Positions 6,287 to 14,713 of a stretch of DNA of 64,000 bases are shown one piece after another. Position 1 is the stretch's first letter. Each line of letters opens with the position of its first letter. Source of the DNA: Neisseriaceae bacterium HSC-16F19 (lineage in GTDB: Bacteria > Pseudomonadota > Gammaproteobacteria > Burkholderiales > Neisseriaceae). The DNA is taken from assembly GCF_024171525.1 (NCBI RefSeq), contig NZ_JALJZY010000002.1:148053-212052 (forward strand). The letters run 5' to 3'. The notes beneath the pieces were generated by a model, which saw nothing but the letters and a program-made list of their open reading frames with translations, was not told where the DNA came from and searched no databases. A program made the position numbers and the translations under genes.

Positions 6287-8263
6287 TTATTTGTTCTGAA
6301 TCACATCCTGAATACCGGCCAGGGCGTTCGGATCGTCCAAGGTGGAGAGATCGCCGGGGTCACGGCCTTCGGCCACGGCCTGGATGGAGCGGCGCAAGAG
6401 CTTGCCGGAACGGGTTTTCGGCAGGGTGAGGGTGAAATACACCTCGGCCGGGCGCGCCACCGCACCCAGTTGTTTCACCACTTCGGCAAACACTTCTTTT
6501 TCCAGCGCGGCGCGTTTTTCGGCGGTGTCCATGGCGCTGTTGTCTTTGAGCGTACAGAAGGCAATCGGTACTTGGCCTTTGAGCTCGTCGGCCTTGCCCA
6601 CCACCGCCACTTCCGCCACCAGCGGATGGCCGCAGATGGCCTCTTCGATTTCGCGCGTGCCCAAGCGGTGTCCGGCCACATTGATGACATCATCGGTGCG
6701 GCCGAGGATGAAGTAATAGCCGTCATCATCCATAACCGCCCAGTCGGACGTGGAGTAATAGCTGCCGTCAAACTCGGAGAAATAGCTGCTGATAAAGCGT
6801 TTGTCGTCGCCCCAAACCGTCATCAGACAGCCCGGCGGCAGCGGCGGCTGTACGGTGAGCAGCCCTTTTTCATTCGGCGCGCAGGGCTCGCCGGTGGATT
6901 CGTTGCGGATGGTGACATCGTAACCATAGACCGGCATGCCGGGCGAGCCGTAGCGCAGCGGTTTCAAATCCACGCCCGGCAGATAGGAGAGCAGCGGCCA
7001 GCCGGTTTCGGTCTGCCAGTAGTTATCCACAATGGCGGCATCGAGGTTGTCGGCCAGCCAGGAGGCGGTGGGCTCGTCCAGCGGTTCGCCGGCGAGGAAG
7101 AAATATTGCAGGCTGGTCAAATCGTATTTGTCCATCCATGCCGGGTCTTGTTTTTTGAGAATGCGCGCGCCGGTGGGGGATGAGAACAGCGCGGTCACAC
7201 GGTATTCGGCAATGGTGCGCCACCAGATGCCGGGGTCGGGCTGGGTGGGCAGACCCTCATACACAATGGTGGTCATGCCGTGCAGAAGCGGCGCATAGAC
7301 GATATAGGAGTGGCCGACCACCCAACCGATGTCGGAGGTGGACCAAAACACCTCGCCGGGGCGGCAGTCGTAAATATGGTGCATGGAAGCGGCCAGAGCC
7401 ACGGCATAGCCGCCGATGTCGCGCTGCACGCCCTTGGGTTTGCCGGTGGTGCCGGAAGTGTAGAGGATGTAGGAAGGGTCTGTGGCCTTCATCCACGCGC
7501 AGGGCACGCTGGCATTGCGCTCGGCGCTGCTTTGGCGCAATTCGGCATAGTCTTTGTCCCACGGCTGGCTGGGCATATCGGCATCGAGGCCGCGGTTGAT
7601 GACCAGCACATGGCCGGGCTTGGCCTGAGCCTGTTCGATGGCGCTGTCCACCAAGTGTTTGTAAGGTACGACCTTGCCGCCGCGCATACCGGCATCGCTG
7701 GTAACCAATACCTTGGGTTCGGCGTCGTCAATGCGCATGGCCAGGTTGTGGGCGGCAAAACCGCCGAATACCACCGAATGGATGGCGCCGATGCGCGCGC
7801 AGGCGAGCATGGCAAACAGCGCCTCAGCAATCATGGGCATGTAAATCACCACACGGTCGCCGCGACCCACGCCCAGTCCTTGCAGCACATCGGCAAAATA
7901 ATTCACTTCGCGGTGGAATTCGGCATAGCTGATATGGCGTTTGACACAGCCGTCTTCAACGATGATGTTGGCGCCCAGGCGCTCAAAGGCTGCCTGAACA
8001 GAGGGCTGTTGTTCCAGCAGGGCCTGGTTGATTTCGGTGGAGAGCCAGACGATGGCGTTTTGATCGGCACGTTCGGCCAGGTGGCGGTCTATGCAGTTGT
8101 GGGCCAGATTCAGTTCACCGTCGGGAAACCAGCGTGCAAAAGGCGGATTGCTGAAATCCAGAATTTGCTGCGGTGCCTGATGCCAGTCAATCAGCTTGGC
8201 CTGTTCGGCCCAGAAAGCCTCTTTGTCCTTGATCGAGCGCTGGTGGAATTCGGCATACTGCAT
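6287..8263 (-). CDS. prpE: propionate-CoA ligase
   Basis: 658 residues. The N-terminus (FHQRSIKDKEAFWAEQAKLI) and SNPPFARWF match PrpE closely. The adenylate-forming core has YTSGTTGKPKGV near residue 270, DNYWQTE, and the C-terminal lysine in KTRSGKLLRR near 621, which is acetylation-regulated in related enzymes. It activates propionate (and to a lesser degree acetate) with ATP and CoA. Start ATG 8263 follows AAAGGAG. Compared with my memory of E. coli PrpE there is an extra segment of about 25-30 residues at 79-108 that contains an uptake sequence. No prpBC/acnD genes are adjacent. Confidence 0.9.
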   Translation of the reverse strand: MQYAEFHQRSIKDKEAFWAEQAKLIDWHQAPQQILDFSNPPFARWFPDGELNLAHNCIDRHLAERADQNAIVWLSTEINQALLEQQPSVQAAFERLGANIIVEDGCVKRHISYAEFHREVNYFADVLQGLGVGRGDRVVIYMPMIAEALFAMLACARIGAIHSVVFGGFAAHNLAMRIDDAEPKVLVTSDAGMRGGKVVPYKHLVDSAIEQAQAKPGHVLVINRGLDADMPSQPWDKDYAELRQSSAERNASVPCAWMKATDPSYILYTSGTTGKPKGVQRDIGGYAVALAASMHHIYDCRPGEVFWSTSDIGWVVGHSYIVYAPLLHGMTTIVYEGLPTQPDPGIWWRTIAEYRVTALFSSPTGARILKKQDPAWMDKYDLTSLQYFFLAGEPLDEPTASWLADNLDAAIVDNYWQTETGWPLLSYLPGVDLKPLRYGSPGMPVYGYDVTIRNESTGEPCAPNEKGLLTVQPPLPPGCLMTVWGDDKRFISSYFSEFDGSYYSTSDWAVMDDDGYYFILGRTDDVINVAGHRLGTREIEEAICGHPLVAEVAVVGKADELKGQVPIAFCTLKDNSAMDTAEKRAALEKEVFAEVVKQLGAVARPAEVYFTLTLPKTRSGKLLRRSIQAVAEGRDPGDLSTLDDPNALAGIQDVIQNK

Positions 8264-8480
8264 AAACGTGCTCCTTTGTGAAGATGGTTATGGGACACCG
8301 GCCGGGCAAAAGAAAAGGGCACCGGCAACTGTGTGCGGTGTCCGTTTTAAGCGCGGACTGATGCGCAGCCGCAGATGCAGCCGCAGTTTCTACTCTAATT
8401 ATTATGTATGGGCTGCAATGTAGCGGATTTTGTAAACGAGTGCAATGCAAAAATAGGTATTTGAAAAGCCGGGTTTGCGT

Positions 8481-8786
8481 TTAGTCAAACAGTCCCGGCT
8501 CAAACAGGGCCTGGTTGGGTTGCAGGGTGTCGGCGCGCAAGTCGCAGTCGATGCGCACATCGCCGGACACGCGGCAGCAGCAGGGCAGGATTTCGCCGGG
8601 GGCGAGAAAGGCCAGCGGCAGTTCGGCATAATCCACCCGGCCTTCCAGCAGACGCAGACGACAGGCACCGCAATAGCCGCTGCGGCACTGGTATTCGACT
8701 TCGTGACCGGTGCGCTCCAGCGCTTCCAGCAGGGTTTCGTCCGGTTGGAGTTCGAAGCTTCGGTCGTTGGTGGTGATGAGACTCAT
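8481..8786 (-). CDS. yfaE: YfaE-type [2Fe-2S] ferredoxin
   Basis: 101 residues with a plant-type [2Fe-2S] pattern: C34, C39, C42 (CRSGYCGAC) and a cysteine in LPCCC at 69-71. Size and spacing match the class I ribonucleotide reductase maintenance ferredoxin YfaE, which reduces and restores the di-iron/tyrosyl cofactor of NrdB. In E. coli the gene follows nrdB; here no nrd gene is adjacent, so the role rests on sequence alone. The GYCGACR segment is the most characteristic part. Confidence 0.78.
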   Translation of the reverse strand: MSLITTNDRSFELQPDETLLEALERTGHEVEYQCRSGYCGACRLRLLEGRVDYAELPLAFLAPGEILPCCCRVSGDVRIDCDLRADTLQPNQALFEPGLFD

Positions 8787-8826
8787 GGAAATCAGTTAAA
8801 AGGCTGCCTGAAAATAATACGGTAAC

Positions 8827-9009
8827 GGGCGGGTGTAAAACCCGCCCCTACGTTGGGGTGCTTAAACGGTTTTCAGGCAGCCTGTGGTGTAGGGGCGGAT
8901 TTTATATCCGCCCGAAATGATGCTTGCACGGTAGGGTGGGCATGCTTGCCCACCGTTTTTTAAGTTGGCGGTGATTAACATAATTGGTGGGCATGAATGC
9001 CCACCCTAC
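8827..9009. repeat. two inverted pairs of GTAGG-capped palindromes
   Basis: Four short palindromes of the form TAGGG-stem-loop-stem lie in two face-to-face pairs: stems GGCGGGT/ACCCGCC (8827-8850) with GGCGGAT/ATCCGCC (8890-8915), and GTGGGCAT with ATGCCCAC (8931-8954 and 8986-9009). An uptake sequence sits between the first pair. Same family as the clusters near 23.5, 36.9 and 63.4 kb. Confidence 0.75.
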
Positions 9010-9042
9010 GGTATTTTCAGGCAGCCCGAAGCATCAGGCAAT

Positions 9043-10053
9043 TCAAACCCCTTGCGCCCGCAGCAGTCGTGCGGCATCGAGGGCGTAATAGGTGAGTATG
9101 CCGTCGGCACCGGCGCGTTTGAAGGCCATGAGCGCTTCCAGTATCACCTTGTCGCCGTCCAGCCAGCCGTTTTGAACCGCCGCCTGCAACATGGCGTATT
9201 CGCCGGATACCTGGTAGGCAAACGTAGGCACGCCGAAAGTGTCTTTTACGCGGCGAATCACATCCAGATAGGGCAGGCCGGGCTTGACCATCACCATATC
9301 GGCGCCTTCCTGCAAATCCAGCGCGATTTCGTGCAAGGCTTCGTCGCTGTTGGCCGGGTCCATCTGGTAGTTGTATTTGTTGCCCTTGCCCAAATTGCCG
9401 GCACTGCCGACGGCATTGCGGAAGGGGCCGTAAAACGAGGAGGCGTATTTGGCCGCATAAGACATGATGCGGGTGTGGATAAAACCGTGGGCTTCCAGTG
9501 CCTCGCGGATGGCGCCGATGCGACCGTCCATCATATCGCTGGGGGAAAGAATGTCCGCACCCGCTTCGGCATGGGAGAGCGACTGGCGGATCAGCGCTTC
9601 TATGGTTTCGTCGTTGAGAATATAGCCGCTGCTGTCGGGTATGCCGTCTTGGCCGTGGGTGGTGTAAGGGTCCAGCGCCTGGTCGGTCATCACGCCCAGT
9701 TCGGGGAAACGCTGTTTCAGGGCGCGGATGGCGCACTGGATAATGCCGTTTTCATCCCAAGCGGCGCAGCCGTCGGCGGTTTTGCGTTCGCTGTCGGGCA
9801 CACCGAACAAATCCAATACCGGTACGCCCAGTTCCAAGGCCGCTTCGGCGGTGCGCAGCAATTCGTCTACGGACAAGCGCTCCACCCCCGGCATGGACGG
9901 CACGGGAATACGGCCGCTGCCTTCGTGGACAAATACCGGCAGAATCAAATCATCGCTGCTCAAACGGGTTTCGCGCATCAGGCGGCGGGAGAATTCGTCG
10001 TGGCGCATGCGGCGCATGCGGGTGGCGGGAAAACGGCGGGGCGGAAAATTCAT
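9043..10053 (-). CDS. hemB: delta-aminolevulinic acid dehydratase (porphobilinogen synthase)
   Basis: 336 residues from ATG 10053; the longer reading frame starts within non-homologous sequence. Landmarks are RRMRHDEFSRRLMRET at the N-terminus, the Schiff-base lysine region MVMVKPGLPYLDVIRRVKD and the C-terminal YYALDAARLL. The metal-site segment reads DQALDPYTTHGQDG, with aspartates where the zinc enzymes have cysteines, so this should be a Mg2+-dependent rather than Zn2+-dependent HemB. It condenses two ALA molecules in haem synthesis. A TATAAT lies about 31 bases upstream of the start. Confidence 0.95.
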   Translation of the reverse strand: MNFPPRRFPATRMRRMRHDEFSRRLMRETRLSSDDLILPVFVHEGSGRIPVPSMPGVERLSVDELLRTAEAALELGVPVLDLFGVPDSERKTADGCAAWDENGIIQCAIRALKQRFPELGVMTDQALDPYTTHGQDGIPDSSGYILNDETIEALIRQSLSHAEAGADILSPSDMMDGRIGAIREALEAHGFIHTRIMSYAAKYASSFYGPFRNAVGSAGNLGKGNKYNYQMDPANSDEALHEIALDLQEGADMVMVKPGLPYLDVIRRVKDTFGVPTFAYQVSGEYAMLQAAVQNGWLDGDKVILEALMAFKRAGADGILTYYALDAARLLRAQGV

Positions 10054-10083
10054 GCGGACAACTCGGTCAAACGGGGAGGGCGG

Positions 10084-10089
10084 ATTATA
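10084..10089 (-). promoter_or_regulatory. candidate -10 box of hemB
   Basis: Reverse-strand TATAAT 31 bases upstream of the hemB ATG, giving a short leader; no good -35 match is visible upstream. Confidence 0.45.
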
Positions 10090-10144
10090 GCAAAGAAGGC
10101 GGCGGGAAACGGCGGGGCAGGCGGGCTGTATCGGCAATACATTG

Positions 10145-10173
10145 AAAAGGCTGCCTGAATTTTCAGGCAGCCT
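10145..10173 (-). terminator. terminator from an inverted uptake-sequence pair
   Basis: AGGCTGCCTGAA and TTCAGGCAGCCT (10148-10159 and 10162-10173) form a 12-bp stem; on the reverse strand it is followed by TTTT. It closes the panB operon. Confidence 0.7.
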
Positions 10174-10188
10174 CGGAGGGATTAATGT

Positions 10189-10839
10189 TTATTCGCGGGA
10201 GACAATTTTATGGCTCAGCAGCGTCAGGATTTGTTCTGCCTGCTGTTTGCCGGCACGGCGCTGCTCTTCGGTGGGGGCGCTGCCGGTTTGCAGACGGTGG
10301 CGGGCATCTTCGGCATCGGCCGGCAGGTATTTGAGCGCGGCTTCGGCAGAAAGCCGGCCGTCTTCCACCGCGGCCATCACGGTTTGGGTGCAGTGGCTGC
10401 GGTCGTTGCCGACACTGGCCACCCATGTTTTGTCGCTTTGCGGCAGCAGCCGCTCATAAGCACTGCCGAAGGCTTGGCGGGCGCCGGCGGTGTCCCCGGC
10501 CAGATAGAGCTCCCATGCACCCATGCCGGCTGCGCTGAGGGCGGCTTGGGGGACAACCACGGTCAGGTTTTCATTACGCCAGGCTTCCAGCAACAGGCCG
10601 AAAACCTCATCCGCACCGGGCATGCCGGTATCGATGCGGCCGATAACGGCGGCCAGTGTCAGTTGGCCGGAGAGTTCGCGGCGGCAGCGTTGCAGGGCAG
10701 CCAACACGGCTTCTGTGTCGTAGGCACACAATTCGTCCAACATAAGGGCCTGGGCGGCGGCAGAAAGCGGCGAGGCGGTCAGCTCGGCCGTCAGCTGTAA
10801 AGCCTGTGCCAGTATTCTCCTGTTGTCGGCGGTTGCCAT
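10189..10839 (-). CDS. hypothetical protein downstream of panB
   Basis: 216 residues from ATG 10839, 26 bp after the panB stop codon; the longer frame overlaps panB without support. The sequence is Ala- and Leu-rich and appears wholly helical. The N-terminal 80 residues (ALMLDELCAYDTEAVLAALQRCRRELSGQLTLAAVIGRID) have the flavour of a small helical replication-protein-like domain, but I do not recognise the family firmly. Probably cotranscribed with panB. No signal peptide or membrane segment. Function unknown. Confidence 0.75.
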   Translation of the reverse strand: MATADNRRILAQALQLTAELTASPLSAAAQALMLDELCAYDTEAVLAALQRCRRELSGQLTLAAVIGRIDTGMPGADEVFGLLLEAWRNENLTVVVPQAALSAAGMGAWELYLAGDTAGARQAFGSAYERLLPQSDKTWVASVGNDRSHCTQTVMAAVEDGRLSAEAALKYLPADAEDARHRLQTGSAPTEEQRRAGKQQAEQILTLLSHKIVSRE

Positions 10840-10865
10840 GACATGTATGCCTTGCCGGTCAATAT

Positions 10866-11660
10866 TCAGCTGCCGAAGGTGTGTTCGGCGGCCGGAAAGC
10901 TTTTGTCTTTCACCGCAGCCACATAGGCGGCTACGGCTGCCTGAATGCTGGTCTGCCCCTGCATAAAGTTTTTCACGAATTTGGCGGTTTTGCCGGGGAA
11001 AACACCGAGCATGTCGTGCATCACCAATACTTGGCCGTCGCAATCTACACCGGCACCGATGCCGATGGTGGGGCAGACAATGCTGTCGGTCACTTCTTTA
11101 CCCAATTCGGCGGGCACGCACTCCATCAGCACCAAATCGGCACCGGCTTCGGCATGGGCGCGGGCATCGGCCAAGAGGGCTTGTGCGGCCGTATCGCCGC
11201 GGCCCTGCACTTTATAACCGCCGAAGGCATTGACCGACTGCGGGGTCAGGCCGATGTGGGCGCACACGGGTATGCCGCGCTGTTGCAGGAAGTGTGTGGT
11301 TTCCGCCATCCACACGCCGCCTTCAAGTTTGACCATATGCGCACCGGCGGCCATCAGCTCCGCCGAGGCAGCAAACGCCTGCTCCTTGCTTTGCTGGTAG
11401 GCACCGAAGGGCAGGTCGGTGACGATCATGGCGCGGCTGTTGCCGCGGGCCACGGCGCGGGTGTGGTACACCATGTCGGCCAGGGTGACGGGCAGGGTGG
11501 AGCTTTGACCTTGCACGGCCATGCCGAGAGAGTCGCCCACCAAGAGGACATCGACGCCTGCTTCATTCATCAGCGCGGCAAAGCTGGCCTCATAGCAGGT
11601 GAGCATGGCGATTTTTTCGCCTTCGGACTTCATTTTGCGCAAGGTATTGACGGTAATCAT
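10866..11660 (-). CDS. panB: 3-methyl-2-oxobutanoate hydroxymethyltransferase
   Basis: 264 residues, typical length. MLTCYEASFAALMNEAGVD, the metal-binding LVGDSLGM (Asp near residue 43), KLEGG, the conserved AHIGLTPQ and TIGIGAG segments all identify PanB, which transfers a hydroxymethyl group from methylene-tetrahydrofolate to ketoisovalerate in pantothenate synthesis. Start ATG 11660 follows GTAGGAACACAC. panC is not adjacent in this window, unlike in some Neisseria. Confidence 0.95.
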   Translation of the reverse strand: MITVNTLRKMKSEGEKIAMLTCYEASFAALMNEAGVDVLLVGDSLGMAVQGQSSTLPVTLADMVYHTRAVARGNSRAMIVTDLPFGAYQQSKEQAFAASAELMAAGAHMVKLEGGVWMAETTHFLQQRGIPVCAHIGLTPQSVNAFGGYKVQGRGDTAAQALLADARAHAEAGADLVLMECVPAELGKEVTDSIVCPTIGIGAGVDCDGQVLVMHDMLGVFPGKTAKFVKNFMQGQTSIQAAVAAYVAAVKDKSFPAAEHTFGS

Positions 11661-11795
11661 GTGTGTTCCTACAAAGAATCGTTTTCAGGCAGCCTGAAAC
11701 TTTTGCTGCACCGCAACCCTATATGGGGTTGGTACGGGTTTTGCCAAGGGGCGCTTTATAGCGGATTCGGCCGGCGGGGGCAAGAACCAACGGTT

Positions 11796-12119
11796 TTATT
11801 GTGTGTCGGTGCCTGTAGTCATGGGCTGCACCAGTACCCAAGGCGCAATCACCACCGCCCACAAGCGCTGCTCCTGCGCCCAAAACTGCTGCGCCATCCC
11901 GGCACTGACCGGCCCTACTTTACCCTCGCGCATCAGCAAGGCGATGGCAGCAGTATTGTCATCGGCCATCAGCTGGGCAATATTGACCAAATCCAATTCC
12001 GGCGACACATATACGGTAAGGCCGCGGGCAAAATGCAGTTGCAGGTCGCGCCAGTCTATGGGCGCGGTTTCCAAATTGAGTTTTTCGTTGAGCAGGTGCT
12101 TGTCTGTTTCGGCAGCCAT
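11796..12119 (-). CDS. DUF2288 family protein
   Basis: 107 residues: LLNEKLNLETAPIDWRDLQLHFARG near the N-terminus, then VSPELDLVNIAQLMADDNTAAIALLMREGKV and a WAVVIAPWVLVQ strand. This is the pattern of the small cytoplasmic DUF2288 proteins of beta- and gammaproteobacteria, with no assigned function. Start ATG 12119 follows AGAGAGAATTC. A 13-bp inverted repeat lies just upstream (12138-12202). Confidence 0.8.
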   Translation of the reverse strand: MAAETDKHLLNEKLNLETAPIDWRDLQLHFARGLTVYVSPELDLVNIAQLMADDNTAAIALLMREGKVGPVSAGMAQQFWAQEQRLWAVVIAPWVLVQPMTTGTDTQ

Positions 12120-12137
12120 TGAATTCTCTCTTAGGGC

Positions 12138-12202
12138 GAACTGACCATTCGGGCGCGTAGCTGATTTTTGACAAAAAAACAGCCGTGAACGAATGGTCAG
12201 TT
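12138..12202. repeat. 13-bp perfect inverted repeat upstream of the DUF2288 gene
   Basis: AACTGACCATTCG near 12139-12151 is repeated in inverted orientation (CGAATGGTCAGTT) near 12190-12202, with about 38 bp between. The spacing is too large for one protein dimer but would suit two half-operators, or the ends of a very small element. Confidence 0.6.
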
Positions 12203-12214
12203 TGCACTGGCATT

Positions 12215-12247
12215 AAAAACGGCTTTCAGGCAGCCTGAAAGCCGTTT
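12215..12247 (-). terminator. terminator of metNIQ
   Basis: A 31-base near-perfect palindrome (AAACGGCTTTCAGGC, then its complement; centre 12232) contains the uptake sequence and is followed on the reverse strand by TTTTT. Confidence 0.85.
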
Positions 12248-12263
12248 GTTTCAAAAATACGCC

Positions 12264-13172
12264 TTATTCGGAAGCGGCAGAAGCGGCGGCTACGGCACCG
12301 GCCTGCTCACCCCAGGCGGCCGGGTATTTGTAACCGGCAAAACGCTCTTTGGCATAAGCTTTGAATTCGTCGGAATTATAGGCTTCGGTGATGTCCTGTA
12401 CCCATTGGCTGTCTTTGTCGGCGGTGCGCACGGCAGACCAGTTCACATAGGCAAAGCTCGGCTCTTGGAACAGGGTTTCGGTCAGTTTCATGCCGGAAGA
12501 CATGGCGTAGTTACCGTTGACCACGGCAAAGTCCACATCGGCGCGCGAACGCGGCAGCTGGGCGGCTTCCAACTCAACAATCTTGATGTTTTTCAGGTTT
12601 TCGGCGATGTCGGCTTTGGAAGCGGTCAGGGGGTTGATGCCATCTTTCAGTTTCAGCCAGCCCAATTCGTTCATCATCACCAGCGCGCGGGCGAAGTTGG
12701 AGGGATCGTTCGGAGCGGAAACGCTGCTGCCGTCTTTTACGTCATCCAAAGAAGACAGTTTGCCCGGGTACAGGCCCAAAGGAGCGGTCGGCACTTGGAA
12801 TACTTCGGTGATGTCCAAGTTGTGCTCGGCCTTGAAGTTGTCCAGATAGGGTTTGTGCTGGAAGATGTTGATGTCGATTTCGCCTTCGGCCAGCGCCAGG
12901 TTGGGGCGCACGTAGTCGGTGAATTCGATCAGCTTGACGGTATAGCCTTTTTTCTCCAAAGCGGGTTTGATCTGGTCTTTGACCATATCGCCGAAATCGC
13001 CCACGGTGGTGCCGAAAACGATTTCGGTTTTGGCCGGAGCGGCGGCTTCGGAAGCGCCGGAAGCGTCAGCCGGAGCGGCCGGGGCAGCGGCTTGCTGTTG
13101 GCCGCCGCAGGCAGCCAGAGTCATGGCCAGCAGGCCGGCAGAGAAGGTTTTAAACCAAGTTGCTTGTTGCAT
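12264..13172 (-). CDS. metQ: methionine-binding lipoprotein
   Basis: 302 residues from ATG 13172, which has GGAGATTGAAC just upstream. The signal ends LAMTLAAC (Cys22), so it is a lipoprotein; an Ala/Pro-rich linker follows. The body (KTEIVFGTTVGDFGDMV, EGEIDINIFQHKPYLD, SSVSAPNDPSNFARAL, ARADVDFAVVNGNY-like segment) is the NlpA/MetQ family. In Neisseria the homologue is the surface-accessible GNA1946/MetQ. It delivers methionine to MetNI. Confidence 0.94.
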   Translation of the reverse strand: MQQATWFKTFSAGLLAMTLAACGGQQQAAAPAAPADASGASEAAAPAKTEIVFGTTVGDFGDMVKDQIKPALEKKGYTVKLIEFTDYVRPNLALAEGEIDINIFQHKPYLDNFKAEHNLDITEVFQVPTAPLGLYPGKLSSLDDVKDGSSVSAPNDPSNFARALVMMNELGWLKLKDGINPLTASKADIAENLKNIKIVELEAAQLPRSRADVDFAVVNGNYAMSSGMKLTETLFQEPSFAYVNWSAVRTADKDSQWVQDITEAYNSDEFKAYAKERFAGYKYPAAWGEQAGAVAAASAASE

Positions 13173-13198
13173 GTTCAATCTCCAAATCAAGAGGGTTG

Positions 13199-13885
13199 TT
13201 AACGTTTATCTAATTTTCGGGCAAGGAAATTGCCCAAACCTTGGATGAGGATCACCATCAGCACCAAAATCGCCACGATAAACACGATGACTTCGGTCTG
13301 ATAGCGGTAATAACCGTAGCGGATGGCCAAATCGCCGAGGCCGCCGCCGCCGATCATGCCCGCCGCGGCACTGTAAGAGAGCAGGCCGATGGTGAGTACG
13401 GTAATGCTGGACACCATGCCCGCGCGCGCCTCGTTGAGCAGCACTTTCACAATAATGGTCAGCGGGTTGGCGCCCATGGCAGTGGCCGCTTCAATAATGC
13501 CGCGCGGCACTTCGCGCAGGTTTTGCTCCACCAGGCGGGCAAAATAAAACGTGCCCGATACGGTGAGAATGAGCGAAGCCGCCACCGGGCCGATGGTGGT
13601 GCCGACAATAAAACGCGTGACCGGAATCAGCGCAATCATCAGAATCACAAACGGAAACGCGCGCATGAGGTTGACGGTTTGGTCGGCGGCGGTATTGAGC
13701 ATGCGGTTGGGGAAGAGCTGCGGATTGGCGGTGCAATACAGCATCACCCCCAGCAAGGTGCCGAACACGGTGGCCAGGGTGGTGGACAGACCCACCATAA
13801 TGCAGGTTTCCCACAGCGCTTGCAGGATTTCGCTTTTCATGGCCGCGATATTGGTCACGGCCTGGCCGAAAGTCAGTTGTGCCAT
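13199..13885 (-). CDS. metI: methionine ABC transporter permease
   Basis: 228 residues from ATG 13885, two bases after the metN stop, with AGGAGG seven bases upstream. Five or so membrane helices and the EAA loop (EAATAMGANPLTIIVKVLL) that contacts the ATPase mark it as MetI. It forms the membrane channel of the importer. metN, metI and metQ are tightly packed, so one transcript is expected. Confidence 0.94.
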   Translation of the reverse strand: MAQLTFGQAVTNIAAMKSEILQALWETCIMVGLSTTLATVFGTLLGVMLYCTANPQLFPNRMLNTAADQTVNLMRAFPFVILMIALIPVTRFIVGTTIGPVAASLILTVSGTFYFARLVEQNLREVPRGIIEAATAMGANPLTIIVKVLLNEARAGMVSSITVLTIGLLSYSAAAGMIGGGGLGDLAIRYGYYRYQTEVIVFIVAILVLMVILIQGLGNFLARKLDKR

Positions 13886-13887
13886 GC

Positions 13888-14631
13888 TCAATCCTCCTGT
13901 ACCAGCTCTTGGCCGATGGCCGATTGGGCGTGAATCTGATTGTCTTTCACATCAATCACTTCCAAGAGCTCGCCACGGTGCAAGAGGGCGGCGCGGTCGC
14001 ACAGGCGGCGGATCACGCTCATTTCGTGGGTCACGATGACGATGGTCACGCCAAAGCGCTGGTTGATGTCGAGCAGGCATTCGAGCACGCTGCGGGTGGT
14101 GGCCGGATCAAGCGCACTGGTAGGCTCGTCGGCCAAAATCACCTTGGGACTGGGCGCCAGCGCGCGGGCGATGCCGACACGCTGCTTCTGGCCGCCGGAC
14201 AATTGCGCCGGATAATGCTGCGCACGGTCGGCCAAGCCGACAATGTTCAGACATTCCGCCACCCGCGCTTCGATGTCGTGGTGTGTCCAGCCGGCGACCT
14301 GCAAAGGAAAAGCAACATTGTCGGCCACAGTGCGGTTGGCCAGAAGATTGAACTGCTGGAATACCATGCCGATATGCTGGCGCGCACGGCGCAGACCGGC
14401 GGCATTGAGCGCAGTCAACTCCTCACCGGCCACTTTAACCGTGCCGGTATCAGGGCGCTCCAACAGATTAATCAGACGCAGCAGCGTGGATTTGCCCGCG
14501 CCGGAATAGCCCATTAAGCCGAAAATTTCCCCGGCGCGGATGTGCAGGCTCAAAGGCGCGACGGCGGTAAACCAGTCAGTGTCGGCGCCGCGGTGGCGGT
14601 AGCGTTTGGACACCTGTTCCAAAACGATCAT
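13888..14631 (-). CDS. metN: methionine ABC transporter ATP-binding protein
   Basis: 247 residues from ATG 14631 (homologues start MI; a further ATG lies at 14643). Walker A GYSGAGKST 41-49, signature LSGGQ 144-148, Walker B VILADEP 164-170, H-loop VTHE. The chain stops right after the ATPase domain, so the C-terminal regulatory NIL domain of E. coli MetN, which senses internal methionine, is missing; the Neisseria protein is also short. Control may therefore fall on the leader RNA, which carries a SAM-II-like aptamer and terminator. Confidence 0.94.
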   Translation of the reverse strand: MIVLEQVSKRYRHRGADTDWFTAVAPLSLHIRAGEIFGLMGYSGAGKSTLLRLINLLERPDTGTVKVAGEELTALNAAGLRRARQHIGMVFQQFNLLANRTVADNVAFPLQVAGWTHHDIEARVAECLNIVGLADRAQHYPAQLSGGQKQRVGIARALAPSPKVILADEPTSALDPATTRSVLECLLDINQRFGVTIVIVTHEMSVIRRLCDRAALLHRGELLEVIDVKDNQIHAQSAIGQELVQED

Positions 14632-14651
14632 TATAAAACCCAATCAATTAC

Positions 14652-14680
14652 AAAAAGCCCATTGTGCGACACAATGGGCT
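14652..14680 (-). terminator. intrinsic terminator (attenuator) in the metN leader
   Basis: A perfect 11-bp stem (AGCCCATTGTG with CACAATGGGCT, arms 14656-14666 and 14670-14680) with a 3-base loop is followed on the reverse strand by TTTTT. It lies 20 bases upstream of metN, inside the leader, and so acts before the operon rather than after it. The upstream leader contains GCAATG, which could pair with CATTGT of the stem and form an antiterminator. Confidence 0.8.
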
Positions 14681-14713
14681 GGGAACAACATTGCTGGCAG
14701 GCGGCTGCCTGAT

